A DNA stretch of 59,755 nt, from NCBI GenBank assembly GCA_011389745.1, contig JAABTQ010000018.1, positions 1-59,755 of the forward strand, given 5' to 3'. Shown one piece after another: positions 1-11,300 of this stretch (position 1 is its first letter; every line of letters starts with the position of its first letter). This DNA is from Desulfobacteraceae bacterium. GTDB lineage: Bacteria; Desulfobacterota; Desulfobacteria; Desulfobacterales; SKZT01. Both the position numbers and the translations under genes were made by a program. The notes under the pieces are model-generated. The model did not search any database. It had not been told where the DNA came from and worked only from the letters and a program-made list of their open reading frames with translations.

Positions 1-79
1 GGAAAAAGAGGTGCGCTTTGCTGTTCGGGAGGGTGGCAGAACCGTTGGCGCAGGCGTCGTCGCTGAAATTATCGAATGA
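1..79 (+). CDS. tuf: Elongation factor Tu, copy 1, 3' end only (partial)
   Basis: The last 25 codons of EF-Tu, cut by the window edge; the reading frame begins at base 2. The translation ([12 protein letters not shown]..., ending VAEIIE) is identical to the C-terminus of the complete tuf at 13878-15071. EF-Tu delivers aminoacyl-tRNA to the ribosome as a GTP complex. At DNA level the 79 bases match 14993-15071 except for the stop codon, TGA here and TAA there, and similarity ends at the stop. This suggests ongoing gene conversion between two copies. A tuf copy directly before tRNA-Trp, secE and nusG is a common bacterial arrangement. Confidence 0.95.
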   Translation, partial: EKEVRFAVREGGRTVGAGVVAEIIE

Positions 80-97
80 TGTACAAGGAGACAGCTG

Positions 98-247
98 GTG
101 AGAGTTATTATAACCCTGACATGCACTGAGTGCAAAAGAAGAAATTATACGACAACAAAAAATAAGCGCACAACGCCGGAAAAATTGGAGTTTAGTAAAT
201 ATTGCAGATTCTGCCAAAAACATACGCCGCACAAGGAAACAAAATAA
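98..247 (+). CDS. rpmG: 50S ribosomal protein L33
   Basis: A 49-residue protein of the usual L33 length. It has the family pattern [20 protein letters not shown] followed by [16 protein letters not shown]. Four cysteines in two CxxC pairs indicate the zinc-binding (C+) form. The GTG start at 98 is set by AAGGAG at 85-90, seven bases upstream, and by the conserved N-terminus (M)RVIITL. L33 sits near the E site of the large subunit. It lies 18 bases behind tuf and ahead of tRNA-Trp and secE, the classic tuf-rpmG-trnW-secE-nusG order. Confidence 0.95.
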   Translation: MRVIITLTCTECKRRNYTTTKNKRTTPEKLEFSKYCRFCQKHTPHKETK

Positions 248-299
248 CCCATCGTATTGCTCTAAAAACTTATGGCGTAGATCTTTGGGGTAGATTTGC

Positions 300-375
300 A
301 GGCCAGTAGCTCTAACGGCAGAGCACCGGACTCCAAATCCGGGTGTTGGGGGTTCAAATCCCTCCTGGCCTGCCA
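300..375 (+). tRNA. tRNA-Trp (anticodon CCA)
   Basis: The cloverleaf can be drawn by hand. The acceptor stem AGGCCAG (300-306) pairs with CTGGCCT (365-371), followed by discriminator G372 and an encoded CCA at 373-375. The anticodon stem CCGGA/TCCGG (326-330, 338-342) encloses loop CTCCAAA with anticodon CCA at 333-335, which reads UGG. The T arm contains GGTTCAAATCC. It lies between rpmG and secE, where tRNA-Trp is found in many bacteria. Confidence 0.97.
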
Positions 376-462
376 ATCCGAATACAGCTGAAAAGCTCAA
401 GTTTTTAGGTTCGGAAAGGCGGGAGCTTATAAACTTTGAGCTTTCACTATTTTAGGAGTAAA

Positions 463-855
463 ATGGGACGGCTACTTAAAAAAAAAGATTGCAGCAAGCA
501 GAAAAAAAAGAAAGAAGACAACGGTTCTGAACCCACGTTGGAAACAACAACCGAAGATGGCGGGGGTAAACCCGTATTGAATGGGGTGACGTCCTCTGGT
601 CTGAAAGGTATTTTGCCCAAGAAAACCGTTCCTGTGGCTAAAACAGCGACTGAAAAGGGCGAAAAAAATTTCATAGGAAAAAGTATCCAGTTTCTGAGGG
701 AGGTTAAAGTTGAACTCAAAAAAGTTACCTGGCCTTCAAGGAAACAAACCATAGGCTCCACTGTGGTGGTGATTGTGGTGGTAATGATAATTTCCTTGTT
801 TTTAGGTGTGGTCGATATGGGGCTTTCCGCTTTGGTAAAGGTTGTTCTTCAATAG
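463..855 (+). CDS. secE: Preprotein translocase subunit SecE
   Basis: The protein has 130 residues. It starts with a long lysine-rich, low-complexity cytoplasmic tail (about residues 1-75). The SecE signature follows (FLREVKVELKKVTWPSRKQT), then one C-terminal membrane helix rich in Val and Ile. SecE clamps SecY in the SecYEG channel. ATG 463 was chosen over an upstream in-frame TTG (436) because AGGAG lies at 454-458. The single-helix form with an N-terminal extension is longer than the minimal SecE of about 60 residues but not rare. The gene stops 20 bases before the nusG start. Confidence 0.93.
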   Translation: MGRLLKKKDCSKQKKKKEDNGSEPTLETTTEDGGGKPVLNGVTSSGLKGILPKKTVPVAKTATEKGEKNFIGKSIQFLREVKVELKKVTWPSRKQTIGSTVVVIVVVMIISLFLGVVDMGLSALVKVVLQ

Positions 856-874
856 CTATGAGGAGAAAAACAAG

Positions 875-1405
875 GTGGCTATGAAATGGTATATAGTTCA
901 TGTTTATTCAGGGTTCGAAAATAAAGTCAAAACGGCCCTAGAGGAACGAGTCGCCGCCGCCCCGCATCCGGAAAAATTCGATAAGGTTGTGGTTCCGACC
1001 GAACAAATCGTTGAACTGGTAAAAGGAAAGCGGAAAACTTCAGACCGGAAATTTTATCCGGGTTACATTCTTGTCAGGATGGATCTTGATGATGAAACCT
1101 GGCATATAGTCAACGATACGGCAAAAGTGACCGGATTTTTAGGCGGTCGCCAAAAGCCAAGCCCTATTTCAGATGAAGAAGCTCAGCAGATTTTGGAACG
1201 TATGGAAAAGGGTAAGGAAAAGCCAAAGCCAAAGTATGATTTTGACTATGGCGATGAGATTCGTGTTATCGATGGACCATTTACCAATTTTAACGGCACT
1301 GTCGAAGAGGTAAACCACGAAAAGGGAAAGATCAGAGTATTGGTAAGTATTTTCGGGCGATCAACACCGGTGGAACTTGAGTTTGTCCAAGTAACGAAAA
1401 TATAG
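875..1405 (+). CDS. nusG: Transcription termination/antitermination factor NusG
   Basis: A 176-residue NusG. The N-terminal NGN domain begins MAMKWYIVHVYSGFE and contains the FYPGYILVRM strand. The C-terminal KOW domain begins near DYGDEIRVIDGPF. NusG rides on RNA polymerase, suppresses pausing and couples RNAP to Rho or to the ribosome. The GTG start at 875 lies nine bases after AGGAG (861-865); ATG 881 would be two codons shorter and is the alternative. It is directly downstream of secE, as in most bacteria. Confidence 0.95.
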   Translation: MAMKWYIVHVYSGFENKVKTALEERVAAAPHPEKFDKVVVPTEQIVELVKGKRKTSDRKFYPGYILVRMDLDDETWHIVNDTAKVTGFLGGRQKPSPISDEEAQQILERMEKGKEKPKPKYDFDYGDEIRVIDGPFTNFNGTVEEVNHEKGKIRVLVSIFGRSTPVELEFVQVTKI

Positions 1406-1495
1406 GCAAAAAGCTCTAAAATACTTTTAAATTATCGCAGAAAAAAATACGCGAAACAAGTATCTATAGAATAACACTCAGGAGAAAAAGGAATA

Positions 1496-1918
1496 ATGGC
1501 CAAAAAGGTAATCGCACAGATTAAACTGCAGGTGCCGGCCGGAAAAGCCAACCCGTCTCCCCCCATTGGGCCTGCGTTGGGGCAGCATGGGGTTAACATC
1601 ATGGATTTTTGCAAAACATTTAATGCCAGAACAGCTCAGGATGAGGGGACAATCATACCTGTTGTCATAACGGTGTATCAAGACAGAACATTTACGTTTG
1701 TGACCAAAACTCCTCCTGCGGCTGTGCTGTTAAAGCAGGTTGCAAAAATAGCGAAAGGTGCCGGAGATCCGAAACGGGATAAGGTCGGTAAGGTGACACG
1801 CAGTCAGTTAGAGGAAATCGCAAAGAAAAAAATGGTTGATTTAAACGCCAATGATTTGGATGCTGCTTGTAAAATTATTGCAGGAACGGCAAGGAGCATG
1901 GGCATTGAGGTTGTTTAA
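1496..1918 (+). CDS. rplK: 50S ribosomal protein L11
   Basis: 140 residues, the standard L11 length. The N-terminal domain carries [19 protein letters not shown], and the C-terminal rRNA-binding domain ends [16 protein letters not shown]11 forms the base of the stalk and the GTPase-associated centre with 23S rRNA. The ATG is preceded by GGAG at 1481-1484. First gene of the rplKA pair, about 90 bases after nusG. No classic L1-binding mimic could be assigned by eye in that gap. Confidence 0.97.
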   Translation: MAKKVIAQIKLQVPAGKANPSPPIGPALGQHGVNIMDFCKTFNARTAQDEGTIIPVVITVYQDRTFTFVTKTPPAAVLLKQVAKIAKGAGDPKRDKVGKVTRSQLEEIAKKKMVDLNANDLDAACKIIAGTARSMGIEVV

Positions 1919-1978
1919 ACAATAAAAAATGGTACCGGAATTCCGGTAATCCTGAATATAAGGAGTTAGATAGGGAAC

Positions 1979-2683
1979 ATGCCGAAGCGGGGGAAAAAAT
2001 ATTTAGAAGCCAGAAAAATGGCTGACTCTGGAGGCAAATATGATTTTAGCGAAGCGGTCCAGGCCGCGATTAACGCCTCCTATGCCAAATTTGATGAAAC
2101 TATTGATGTCGCTGTGCGGTTGGGTGTCGACCCAAGGCATGCGGATCAGATGGTTCGGGGAACCGTGGTTTTGCCCAATGGCCTTGGAAAAGAAGTGCGT
2201 GTGCTTGTATTCGCAAAAGGGGAAAAAGAAAAAGAAGCCTTGGATGCTGGAGCCGATTATGCCGGAAATGATGATCTTATCGAAAAAATTAAAGGGGGAT
2301 GGTTTGATTTCGATAAAGCTGTCGCCACTCCGGATATGATGGGATTAGTAGGAAAAATTGGAAGGCTCCTGGGTCCAAGAGGGCTGATGCCTAATGCAAA
2401 AACCGGTACTGTAACCTTTGATCTGGCAAAAGCCGTCAATGAATTGAAAGCCGGAAAAATTGATTTCAGAGTGGAGAAGGCGGGAATCGTTCATGTTCCC
2501 ATGGGGAAAGTATCCTTTGGTCCAGCCAAAATTATTCAAAATATGGCTGCATTCCTGGATACGATTGTTCGACTCAAACCTTCTTCAAGTAAAGGGACCT
2601 ACCTGAAAACGATAGCTATTTCGACGACCATGGGACCGGGGATCAAGATTGATACAGCATATGTCCGGGATTTGATTAAGTAA
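1979..2683 (+). CDS. rplA: 50S ribosomal protein L1
   Basis: 234 residues, full length. The L1 core is present: [20 protein letters not shown] near the N-terminus, LMGPRGLMP-like text ([19 protein letters not shown]) in the middle, and the C-terminal [12 protein letters not shown]1 forms the mobile L1 stalk that helps release deacylated tRNA, and in many bacteria it represses its own operon. AAGGAG at 1959-1964 precedes the ATG. It follows rplK by 60 bases and is followed by a 299-base non-coding leader before rplJ. Confidence 0.97.
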   Translation: MPKRGKKYLEARKMADSGGKYDFSEAVQAAINASYAKFDETIDVAVRLGVDPRHADQMVRGTVVLPNGLGKEVRVLVFAKGEKEKEALDAGADYAGNDDLIEKIKGGWFDFDKAVATPDMMGLVGKIGRLLGPRGLMPNAKTGTVTFDLAKAVNELKAGKIDFRVEKAGIVHVPMGKVSFGPAKIIQNMAAFLDTIVRLKPSSSKGTYLKTIAISTTMGPGIKIDTAYVRDLIK

Positions 2684-2819
2684 AAATACAAAACACAACT
2701 CATACGTTATCATTTGGATTTCAGATCCATTCATTATAATTTAACAGGTTATGGGATGTATTATCAAACGGAGATACAGCCCAAAGATTTTTGTTAATTG
2801 TTGTTTAAATCCCAATATT

Positions 2820-2900
2820 GATATCTGTCAAAGACCGTAGGTTCGTTTTTTACGTATAATCGGCATCGACCGGCCTACATAGATGGTTATGGGCGCATGG
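2820..2900 (+). promoter_or_regulatory. L10-type ribosomal protein leader (candidate autoregulatory structure)
   Basis: The 299-base gap before rplJ contains a long-range helix. CTGTC (2825-2829) pairs with GATGG (2882-2886) with two G-U pairs, and GTAGG (2837-2841) pairs with CCTAC (2874-2878). The asymmetric internal loop AAAGACC / ATA lies between them. This layout, with AAAGACCGTAGG text, matches what I know of the L10 leader, where the L10-L12 complex binds a kink-turn-like loop to repress rplJL. The pairing is seen in the sequence; the regulation is inferred. Confidence 0.7.
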
Positions 2901-2982
2901 AATAAATTATATATTCGTATAGAATAAAAATGCCTGCATATCCTCCGGTTTTTACAGAAGCTTGAAAGGAGGTGTTATTAAC

Positions 2983-3504
2983 GTGAAGCTAGAACAAAAG
3001 CAAAAGATTGTTGAAGAGTTAGCCGAAAAATTTAAAAAATCAAAAGTACTTATTGTCACGGATTATAAAGGCCTGAATGTCACAACTCTAAACGATCTCA
3101 GGCGTAAACTTCGGGAATCCGACATCGAATATCGTGTTGTCAAAAATACACTGCTGGCACGTGCTTCGGATGATACCGATGTTTCCAGGATAAAGGACAG
3201 CTTCAAAGGCCCAAGTGCTATTGCCATGAGTTTTGAAGATCCCGTAGCTCCGGCCAAAGTTCTGACTAAGTTTGCTGAGGAGAACAAAAAGCTGGAAATA
3301 AAAATAGGGGTCATGGGTAACAGAGTGCTCAGTCTTGATGATATTAAAGCGCTCTCGTCCTTACCGGCTCGTGAGGTAGTTCTTGCCCAGTTACTATCGG
3401 CTATGAATGCTGTTCCGACCGGGTTGGTCAGCGCCCTAAGCAATATTCCCAGAAAAATGATCAATGTTATTCAAGCGATTAAAGAACAAAAAGAGGCTGC
3501 ATGA
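2983..3504 (+). CDS. rplJ: 50S ribosomal protein L10
   Basis: 173 residues, normal for L10. The N-terminal globular domain includes the pattern DYKGLNVTTLNDLRRKLRE and VVKNTLLARA; the C-terminal helix binds L7/L12 dimers. The start is GTG 2983 (MKLEQKQKIVEELAEKF), set by AAAGGAGGTG at 2965-2974. The longer in-frame TTG start at 2962 would put the Shine-Dalgarno sequence inside the gene. Preceded by the candidate L10 leader and followed by rplL after 74 bases. Confidence 0.95.
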   Translation: MKLEQKQKIVEELAEKFKKSKVLIVTDYKGLNVTTLNDLRRKLRESDIEYRVVKNTLLARASDDTDVSRIKDSFKGPSAIAMSFEDPVAPAKVLTKFAEENKKLEIKIGVMGNRVLSLDDIKALSSLPAREVVLAQLLSAMNAVPTGLVSALSNIPRKMINVIQAIKEQKEAA

Positions 3505-3578
3505 TCAGCTTTAAAAACTCGGGTATTTATTAACAATTAAGGTTTCTTTATGATAGTAAGGAATTTTGGAGGATAACA

Positions 3579-3965
3579 ATGGCGGATATAACAAAAGAAG
3601 ATGTAATTGAATTTATTGCCGACATGTCTGTGCTCGAACTTTCGGAAATGGTTAAGGAATTGGAAGAAAAGTTCGGTGTATCGGCTTCAGCGCCGGTAGC
3701 CATGATGGCTGCGGGGCCTGTTGATGCCGCTGCCGGAGCGGCTGTTGAAGAGCAGACCGAATTTGATGTCATTCTCACCTCGTCGGGTGATAAGAAGATT
3801 CAGGTAATTAAGGAAGTTCGTGCGATTACCGGCCTGGGTTTAAAAGATGCAAAGGCATTGGTTGATGAAGCTCCCAAACCTGTCAAAGAGGGTATTGCCA
3901 AGGAAGAAGCTGAAAAGATAAAGGCTCAGCTAGAAGAAGCTGGTGCACAGGTAGAGTTGAAATAG
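3579..3965 (+). CDS. rplL: 50S ribosomal protein L7/L12
   Basis: 128 residues. It has an N-terminal dimerisation domain ([20 protein letters not shown]), an alanine- and glycine-rich hinge around residues 40-58, and the conserved C-terminal factor-binding domain with [20 protein letters not shown]7/L12 dimers recruit EF-Tu, EF-G and IF2 to the ribosome. TTGGAGGATAAC precedes the ATG. It lies between rplJ and rpoB and is followed by a strong hairpin. Confidence 0.97.
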   Translation: MADITKEDVIEFIADMSVLELSEMVKELEEKFGVSASAPVAMMAAGPVDAAAGAAVEEQTEFDVILTSSGDKKIQVIKEVRAITGLGLKDAKALVDEAPKPVKEGIAKEEAEKIKAQLEEAGAQVELK

Positions 3966-3972
3966 ATCAAAA

Positions 3973-4004
3973 TCCCGGGCGGAATATCATTTTTCCGCCT
4001 GGGA
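3973..4004 (+). terminator. Strong hairpin between rplL and rpoB (attenuator or RNA processing site)
   Basis: TCCCGGGCGGAA (3973-3984) pairs with TTCCGCCTGGGA (3993-4004): 12 pairs including one G-U, with an 8-base loop. No T tract follows, so a full rho-independent terminator is unlikely. In E. coli the same position carries a partial terminator and an RNase III site that lower rpoBC expression relative to rplL; a similar role here is inference. Confidence 0.65.
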
Positions 4005-4124
4005 TCAGGACAAATCATCATCTGGTTCCAATTGAAACACAACTTATTAAAGTACAATAATAAATAAACCTGAATATTATTATCTTTCAGGATTTTATTT
4101 TATAAGGAAAAAGCTGGAGATCCA

Positions 4125-7100
4125 ATGACGGAAAAGGCTCGAGCAAATAAGCGGATTCGGAAAAACTTCGGAAAAATTCAAAAAATAGTAGATATCCCGG
4201 ACCTGATTGGTATGCAGCGGGAATCTTACAGCCGTTTTTTACAAATGGATATTCCACCTGAAAAACGGGAGGATATCGGACTTCAGGAAGTCTTCAAATC
4301 GGTATTTCCAATCAAGGATTTTACCGGAAGTGCGTCTTTGGAATTTGTGTCTTACAGATTCGGTGAAATCAAGCACAGCGTAAAAGAATGTATCAACAGG
4401 GGAATGACGTATGAGTTGCCGGTGCGGATTACTGTCAGGCTCGTGGTCTATGATGTTGATAAAGAAAAGGGCACTTCAAATATTCGCGATATCAAAGAAC
4501 AAGAGATCTATTTTGGAACCATTCCCTATATGACCCCTAAGGGCACTTTTATTATCAATGGTACAGAGAGGGTTGTTGTAAGTCAGCTTCACCGATCTTC
4601 CGGAGTTTTTTTCGATCATGATAAAGGCAAAACACACTCTTCCGGAAAGATTATCTATACATCGCGAATTATTCCGGTTCGTGGCTCATGGATTGATATG
4701 GAAGTGGATCCCAAGGATATTGTTTATATTCGAATTGACAGACGCCGGAAATTTCCTGTTACATTGTTGTTTAAGGCATTTGGTTATTCCACTCAGGACC
4801 TATTGTCTTATTTTTATGACACTGAAAAAATATATTTCCGTGACGGACAGGTTTTCAGAGAGTTTAATGAAAAACATCTCAAGGGGCAGCGCACCTCTTC
4901 GGATATTATTGATCCTGAATCGGGGGAAGTTATTTTAAAACAGGGGCGTATTTTCACCCAAAGAGCCATGCGCCAGATGAAAACGTTGGGACTCGAAGTG
5001 TTTCCGATTCAGTCCGAGGAGTTGGTGGGCAAAGTATCAGCCCATGTTATCTGGGATATGGAAAGTAGAGCACCTGTTATGAGGGCCAATGAAGTAATTG
5101 ATGAAGAAGCTTTGAAGAAGCTGAGTAATAGCGGAATTGAAGAGTTTGAAATTTTATTCACTGATGGGCCTTCCACCAGTGATTGTATCCGGAAAACTCT
5201 CCAAATGGACAAAGTGGAGAACAAAGAGGAAGCTTTGCTTGAAATTTATCGCCGACTCCGCCCGGGAAATCCAGCTACTTCAGAAGTGGCTCAGGATTTC
5301 CTGGATAACCTGTTTTTTAAGTCCTCTTATTATGACCTTTCCGGAGTGGGACGGTTGAAAATCAATTTGCGATTGGGAATAGACACACCTCTTCATCTCA
5401 GAACGTTGAGGAACGAGGACATTTTGCTTACCGCCAAGACACTCGTGGTTTTAAGAGATACACAAGGGACGGTAGACGATATCGACCATTTAGGTAACAG
5501 GCGCGTTCGTGCCGTTGGAGAGCTCCTTGAAAATCAATACCGGATCGGCCTGGTCCGGATGGAACGTGCCATCAAAGAAAGAATGAGCCTTCAGGAAGTA
5601 GATGCGCTGATGCCTCATGATCTGGTGAACCCCAAACCGGTCTCTGCTGTCGTAAAGGAGTTTTTTGGGACAAGCCAATTGAGCCAGTTTATGGACCAAA
5701 CCAATCCACTTTCTGAAACAACTCATAAAAGACGTCTTAGCGCTTTGGGTCCGGGAGGATTGACTCGTGAACGTGCAGGTTTCGAAGTGCGAGATGTTCA
5801 TCCGTCCCATTACGGGCGTATATGCCCCATCGAGACCCCGGAAGGCCCCAATATTGGCTTGATCGTATCTCTAAGCACATACGCAAGGGTAAATAACTAT
5901 GGCTTTATTGAAACGCCGTATCGCGTGGTAAAAAATTCTACGGTATCAAAGGAAACAAGATTCCTGAGTGCTTTTGAAGAAAAAGCTCATCCGATTGCAC
6001 AAGCCAACGCTCCCCTCAATGAAAGTGGGAAATATATCAGGCCGCTGGTAACCTCAAGGGTTGAGGGTGAATTTATGATGGTAAAGCGGGAAGATATCGA
6101 GTTGATGGATATTTCACCGAATCAGTTGGTGAGTGTGTCTGCGTCATTGATTCCCTTTCTCGAAAATGATGATGCCAACCGTGCGTTAATGGGATCCAAT
6201 ATGCAGCGCCAGGCTGTGCCGCTTTTAACTAATGAAGCGCCCCTGGTGGGAACCGGTATTGAGGGGGTAGTGGCAAAGGATTCCGGTGTGACCATCGTGG
6301 CGGAAAGTGACGGAATTGTTGCGGATGTTGAGGCTTTCCGGATTGTCATCAAGCATGATCTGAAATCTGAAAACCCATTTGAAAAACCTGTCAGCATATA
6401 TAATTTATCAAAATTTATTCGTTCCAATCAAAACACTTGTTTTAACCATCGTCCAATTGTGCGAAAAGGCCAACGAGTTAGGGCCGGAGAAATTATTGCC
6501 GACGGTCCTGCTACCGATAAAGGTGAACTTGCCCTGGGAAAAAATGTTACCGTCGCGTTTATGCCTTGGGGTGGTTACAACTTTGAGGACTCGATATTGG
6601 TCAGTGAGCGCCTGGTAAGAGATGGTGTATACACATCTGTGCATATAGAAGAGTTCGAGGTGGTGGCCAGAGATACAAAGCTTGGTAAAGAGGAAATAAC
6701 CCGGGATATTCCCAACGTGGGTGAAGAAGCTTTAAAAAACCTGGATGAAAGTGGAATAATCCGACTGGGTGCAGAAGTCAAATCCGGTGATATATTGGCC
6801 GGAAAAATAACTCCGAAAGGAGAAACACAGCTTTCACCTGAAGAAAAACTTCTCAGAGCAATTTTTGGTGAAAAAGCCGGTGATGTCAAAGACACTAGTT
6901 TGCGAGTTCCACCAGGTGTAGAAGGTATTGTAATCGATGCCAAGGTCTTTTCTCGCTGGGGAATCCAAAAAGATGATCGCACTCGATCCATAGAGGATGA
7001 AGAAATCGCAATGTTGGAACGAGATCAGGATGACAAGTTGACCATTATTGAAGAAATGGCTCGAAATTTTCTGATGAGACTTCTCGATGGTCAGCAATGC

Positions 7101-8225
7101 GATACGCCACTGAAAAAGGGTAAAAAAATTCTGATTCCCAAAGATACAAAGATTCTATCTGAAATGATTGAGGATGTTCCGGTTCCTCATTTCGAAGGAA
7201 TTGTATTAACAGATCCCAATATTGCACAAGAAGTTCACGATGTTCTGGAGCGTTATCGGGAGGAGCGTGAAAAGGTCAGAGTTCATTTTGAACAGCAGGT
7301 GAGCCGATATGAAAAAGGTGACGATTTGCCGCCGGGTGTTATAAAGATGGTTAAAATTTATGTGGCCATGAAACGCAAACTCTCTGTAGGAGATAAAATG
7401 GCGGGACGCCATGGAAACAAAGGTGTGGTCTCACGAATATTACCGTTGGAGGACATGCCCTACTTTGCCGACGGTACCCCTGTGGATATGGTTTTGAATC
7501 CGTTGGGAGTTCCCTCTCGAATGAATGTCGGACAGATTTTGGAAATTCATTTGGGAAGAGCCGCAAACGGTTTGGGAGATCAGATTAACAGGCTTTTGGA
7601 AGAAAAAAATATATCGGGGTTACGAGAGAAGATGAAAAATATTTTTTCATCCAAAGCTGAAAGTGAAATGATAGATAAGGCCGACAATGACGAACTTATT
7701 GAACTGGCTTGGCATCACAAAGATGGCTTTCATATGGCAACGCCGGTTTTCGATGGTGCGAAGGAAGAAGAAATTAAAGCCCTGCTTGAAGAAGCCGGTT
7801 TAGAGACAACCGCTCAGACTACCCTTTACGATGGACGATCAGGAGAGCCGTTTAACGAAAAAATTACTGTCGGCACTATGTATATGCTTAAACTCCATCA
7901 TCTGGTGGATGATAAACTCCATGCAAGAAGCATTGGGCCCTATTCCTTGGTAACTCAGCAACCTCTTGGAGGTAAAGCTCAATTCGGAGGACAGCGGCTT
8001 GGTGAAATGGAAGTCTGGGCCATGGAAGCCTATGGAGCAGCTTATGCGCTTCAGGAGTTTTTGACTGTGAAATCAGATGACATGGCTGGAAGAACACGAA
8101 TGTATGAAAAGATTGTTAAAGGGCAAAATGTTCTAGAACCGGGTCTTCCTGAATCTTTCAAAGTTTTAACCAAAGAACTTCAAGCCCTGGGACTGGAAGT
8201 TACATTGATGGAAAATAAAGAGTAG
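4125..8225 (+). CDS. rpoB: DNA-directed RNA polymerase subunit beta
   Basis: 1366 residues, full length. The rifampicin-pocket region reads [20 protein letters not shown] followed by [12 protein letters not shown], with the wild-type Asp, His and Ser at the usual resistance positions. Other landmarks are [35 protein letters not shown] and the C-terminal [18 protein letters not shown]. RpoB forms half of the catalytic cleft. The ATG is preceded by CTGGAG. It follows rplL after 159 bases and is 81 bases before rpoC. Confidence 0.98.
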   Translation: MTEKARANKRIRKNFGKIQKIVDIPDLIGMQRESYSRFLQMDIPPEKREDIGLQEVFKSVFPIKDFTGSASLEFVSYRFGEIKHSVKECINRGMTYELPVRITVRLVVYDVDKEKGTSNIRDIKEQEIYFGTIPYMTPKGTFIINGTERVVVSQLHRSSGVFFDHDKGKTHSSGKIIYTSRIIPVRGSWIDMEVDPKDIVYIRIDRRRKFPVTLLFKAFGYSTQDLLSYFYDTEKIYFRDGQVFREFNEKHLKGQRTSSDIIDPESGEVILKQGRIFTQRAMRQMKTLGLEVFPIQSEELVGKVSAHVIWDMESRAPVMRANEVIDEEALKKLSNSGIEEFEILFTDGPSTSDCIRKTLQMDKVENKEEALLEIYRRLRPGNPATSEVAQDFLDNLFFKSSYYDLSGVGRLKINLRLGIDTPLHLRTLRNEDILLTAKTLVVLRDTQGTVDDIDHLGNRRVRAVGELLENQYRIGLVRMERAIKERMSLQEVDALMPHDLVNPKPVSAVVKEFFGTSQLSQFMDQTNPLSETTHKRRLSALGPGGLTRERAGFEVRDVHPSHYGRICPIETPEGPNIGLIVSLSTYARVNNYGFIETPYRVVKNSTVSKETRFLSAFEEKAHPIAQANAPLNESGKYIRPLVTSRVEGEFMMVKREDIELMDISPNQLVSVSASLIPFLENDDANRALMGSNMQRQAVPLLTNEAPLVGTGIEGVVAKDSGVTIVAESDGIVADVEAFRIVIKHDLKSENPFEKPVSIYNLSKFIRSNQNTCFNHRPIVRKGQRVRAGEIIADGPATDKGELALGKNVTVAFMPWGGYNFEDSILVSERLVRDGVYTSVHIEEFEVVARDTKLGKEEITRDIPNVGEEALKNLDESGIIRLGAEVKSGDILAGKITPKGETQLSPEEKLLRAIFGEKAGDVKDTSLRVPPGVEGIVIDAKVFSRWGIQKDDRTRSIEDEEIAMLERDQDDKLTIIEEMARNFLMRLLDGQQCDTPLKKGKKILIPKDTKILSEMIEDVPVPHFEGIVLTDPNIAQEVHDVLERYREEREKVRVHFEQQVSRYEKGDDLPPGVIKMVKIYVAMKRKLSVGDKMAGRHGNKGVVSRILPLEDMPYFADGTPVDMVLNPLGVPSRMNVGQILEIHLGRAANGLGDQINRLLEEKNISGLREKMKNIFSSKAESEMIDKADNDELIELAWHHKDGFHMATPVFDGAKEEEIKALLEEAGLETTAQTTLYDGRSGEPFNEKITVGTMYMLKLHHLVDDKLHARSIGPYSLVTQQPLGGKAQFGGQRLGEMEVWAMEAYGAAYALQEFLTVKSDDMAGRTRMYEKIVKGQNVLEPGLPESFKVLTKELQALGLEVTLMENKE

Positions 8226-8306
8226 CCCAGTTGACAAATCCGGTATTCTCCCTGGAGAAGGCCGCCTTAATATCATTTGTGCAATATTTTTTTAAGGTAA
8301 CAAAAT

Positions 8307-11300
8307 ATGGAAACACTTTACGATTTTTTTGCAAAACCCACTGATCCTAAACAATATACCGGGGTCAAGGTTTCTCTGGCGTCTCCGGAACAAATACGCC
8401 AATGGTCCCACGGGGAAATTAAAAAGCCTGAAACTATTAACTATCGGACTTTCAAGCCGGAGCGTGACGGGCTTTTTTGTGCTAAAATTTTCGGCCCGAC
8501 CAAAGATTATGAGTGCAACTGCGGTAAATATAAAAGGATGAAACACCGTGGAGTTATTTGTGAAAAATGCGGTGTTGAGGTTATCCAATCAAAGGTCCGC
8601 AGGGAACGTATGGCACATATTGATTTGGCCACTCCCGTTGCACATATTTGGTTTTTAAAAAGTCTTCCGAGTAAAATCGGAAACTTACTGGATCTTACAC
8701 TAAAGAATCTGGAAAAAGTTTTATACTTTGATAACTATATCGTAATTGATCCAAAGGAAACGCCATTAACCAGAGGGCAACTTTTATCCGATGAAAAATA
8801 CCATGAAGCACGGATGGAGTATGCTTATAATTTTGAAGCTGGAATTGGCGCGGAATCTATTAAGCAGATGCTGGAAAATCTGGATTTGGAAGAAACGTAC
8901 AAACAGCTCCGAATCGAAATCAGAGAGACCGGTTCCGTTGCCAAACGCCAAAAACTGGCTAAGCGTCTGAAAATTGTAGATGCGTTTCGCAGAAGCGGTG
9001 TTGACCCGATATGGATGATCATGGATGTTATACCAGTATTGCCTCCTGACTTGAGACCCTTGGTGCCATTGGAGGGCGGACGTTTTGCCACATCGGATTT
9101 AAATGACCTTTACCGTCGCGTGATTAACCGAAATAACAGGTTAAAGCGTTTGATGGATTTAAAGGCTCCCGGAATAATTGTCCGGAATGAAAAGCGGATG
9201 CTTCAGGAAGCTGTTGATGTACTATTTGACAACGGCCGTCATGGAAGAGTCATTACCGGTACCAACAAACGTCCTTTGAAATCTTTAAGTGATACACTTA
9301 AAGGGAAACAAGGAAGATTCCGCCAGAATCTTCTGGGTAAACGTGTCGATTATTCCGGTAGAACTGTTATCACCATCGGGCCAAACCTGAGGCTTCATCA
9401 GTGTGGTCTGCCTAAGAAAATGGCGTTGGAACTTTTCAAACCGTTTGTCTATTACCGCCTTGAGCAAAAGGGTTTGGTTTCTACCGTTAAAAGTGCAAAA
9501 AAGATGGTGGAGCGTGAAACCTCTGAAGTGTGGGATACCCTGGATGAGGTGGTCAATGAGTATCCGGTCATGTTAAACCGGGCGCCTACCCTGCATCGTC
9601 TTGGTTTTCAGTCTTTTGAACCAACTTTGATCGAGGGAAAAGCGATTCAGCTTCATCCTTTGGTTTGTACGGCTTTTAATGCCGACTTTGATGGGGATCA
9701 AATGGCGGTGCATATCCCACTATCTGTGGAATCACAGATAGAGGCCCGTATACTGATGCTATCCAGTAATAACATTCTTTCACCGGCAAACGGGTCGCCA
9801 ATCATTGTGCCTTCCCAGGATATTGTTTTAGGTATTTACTATATGACACGTTCGCGCAGAACCGGGGGCATAGAGGAAAAATTGCCGGAATTTTCCAATC
9901 CCAACGAGGTCAGGGTTGCTTATGATGCCGGAATAGTCAAGCTGCACCAGCCGATAGTGGTAAGAATGAATGGTGAAAAATTTGAAACTACGGTAGGACG
10001 AATTTTGCTGTGGGAGATCATTCCGGAAGACAATCTTCTTTACATACAACACATCATGGTTGGTGACAAAAATAAAGCCCAAAAAGCACTCATGGAGCTT
10101 AAAGAAAGCAAGGCTTTTAAAAAAGTAGTGGAAATTTATTCCGAAAGCCAGGATCGAAACAGTGACGGTATCATAGGATTATTGAGAAAAGATGAATTTA
10201 AAAGAATTTACGCCATTGAAAACGATGACGTGGTTGATACTGTGTACGCAATGAACAAGGGAGGTATAAGTGATGTTATCGAAGCTGAAAATGCCTTTCA
10301 TATTTTTGGTGTGATCAACCGCCAGCCTGACATCCCCTTTTCAATGGTCAATCGTGTGATGGATAAAAAATCACTGAGAGACCTTGTGGACTATGCATAT
10401 CGTAATTTAGGTCCTAAAGCTACTGTAATTTTATCAGACCGTTTAAAGGACATAGGCTATAAATATTCAACCTTGGGGGGGCTCTCCATTTCTATAGATG
10501 CCATGATTATCCCTGATAGCAAATGGGATATGCTTAAAGAAGCTGAAAAGAAAGTGGAGGAAATTGGCCGCCAGTACACGGAAGGTTTGATTACTCAGGG
10601 TGAAAAATATAATAAAGTTATTGATATTTGGGCCAGAGCTACCGATGAAGTTGCCAATGAAATGATGGCGGCCATGAAAAAAGAAACGGTGATCGATGAA
10701 TTCGGACATCCGGTCATGGGTGAAGATGGTAATGCGATGACGGCCGAGAGTTTTAATCCTATCTACATGATGGCCGAGTCGGGTGCTCGTGGAAGTAAAG
10801 ACCAAATGAGGCAGCTTGCTGGAATGAGAGGCCTTATGGCCAAACCCTCCGGAGAGATAATTGAAACACCGATCACGGCCAATTTTAGAGAAGGCCTTTC
10901 GGTTCTTCAATACTTTATTTCGACACATGGGGCTCGGAAGGGACTTGCGGATACGGCTTTGAAAACAGCCAATTCAGGCTATCTGACCCGTCGGCTTGCT
11001 GATGTAGCGCAGGATTGCACAGTGATGGAACAAGACTGCGGCACCATGATGGGCATCGAAGTAAAACCGCTCATGGAAGGTGGCGAAGTGATTCAGCGTC
11101 TTGGAGAGCGTGTTTTGGGACGTGTGACCATAGAAGATGTTCGTGACCCGATGACTGAGGAGGTTTTAATTAAATCCGGAGAAGAAATTGATGAAGGTGC
11201 TACGAATCTTATTGAAGATTCCGGACTGACAACTATCAGGATTCGGTCGGTACTGACATGCAACTCGATCAGAGGGGTCTGTGCTAAATGTTATGGAAGG

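Noticed and set aside
6575-6991. 138-codon open frame antisense to rpoB
   Set aside because: It mirrors codon structure of rpoB, has no recognisable protein features and lies wholly within an essential gene.
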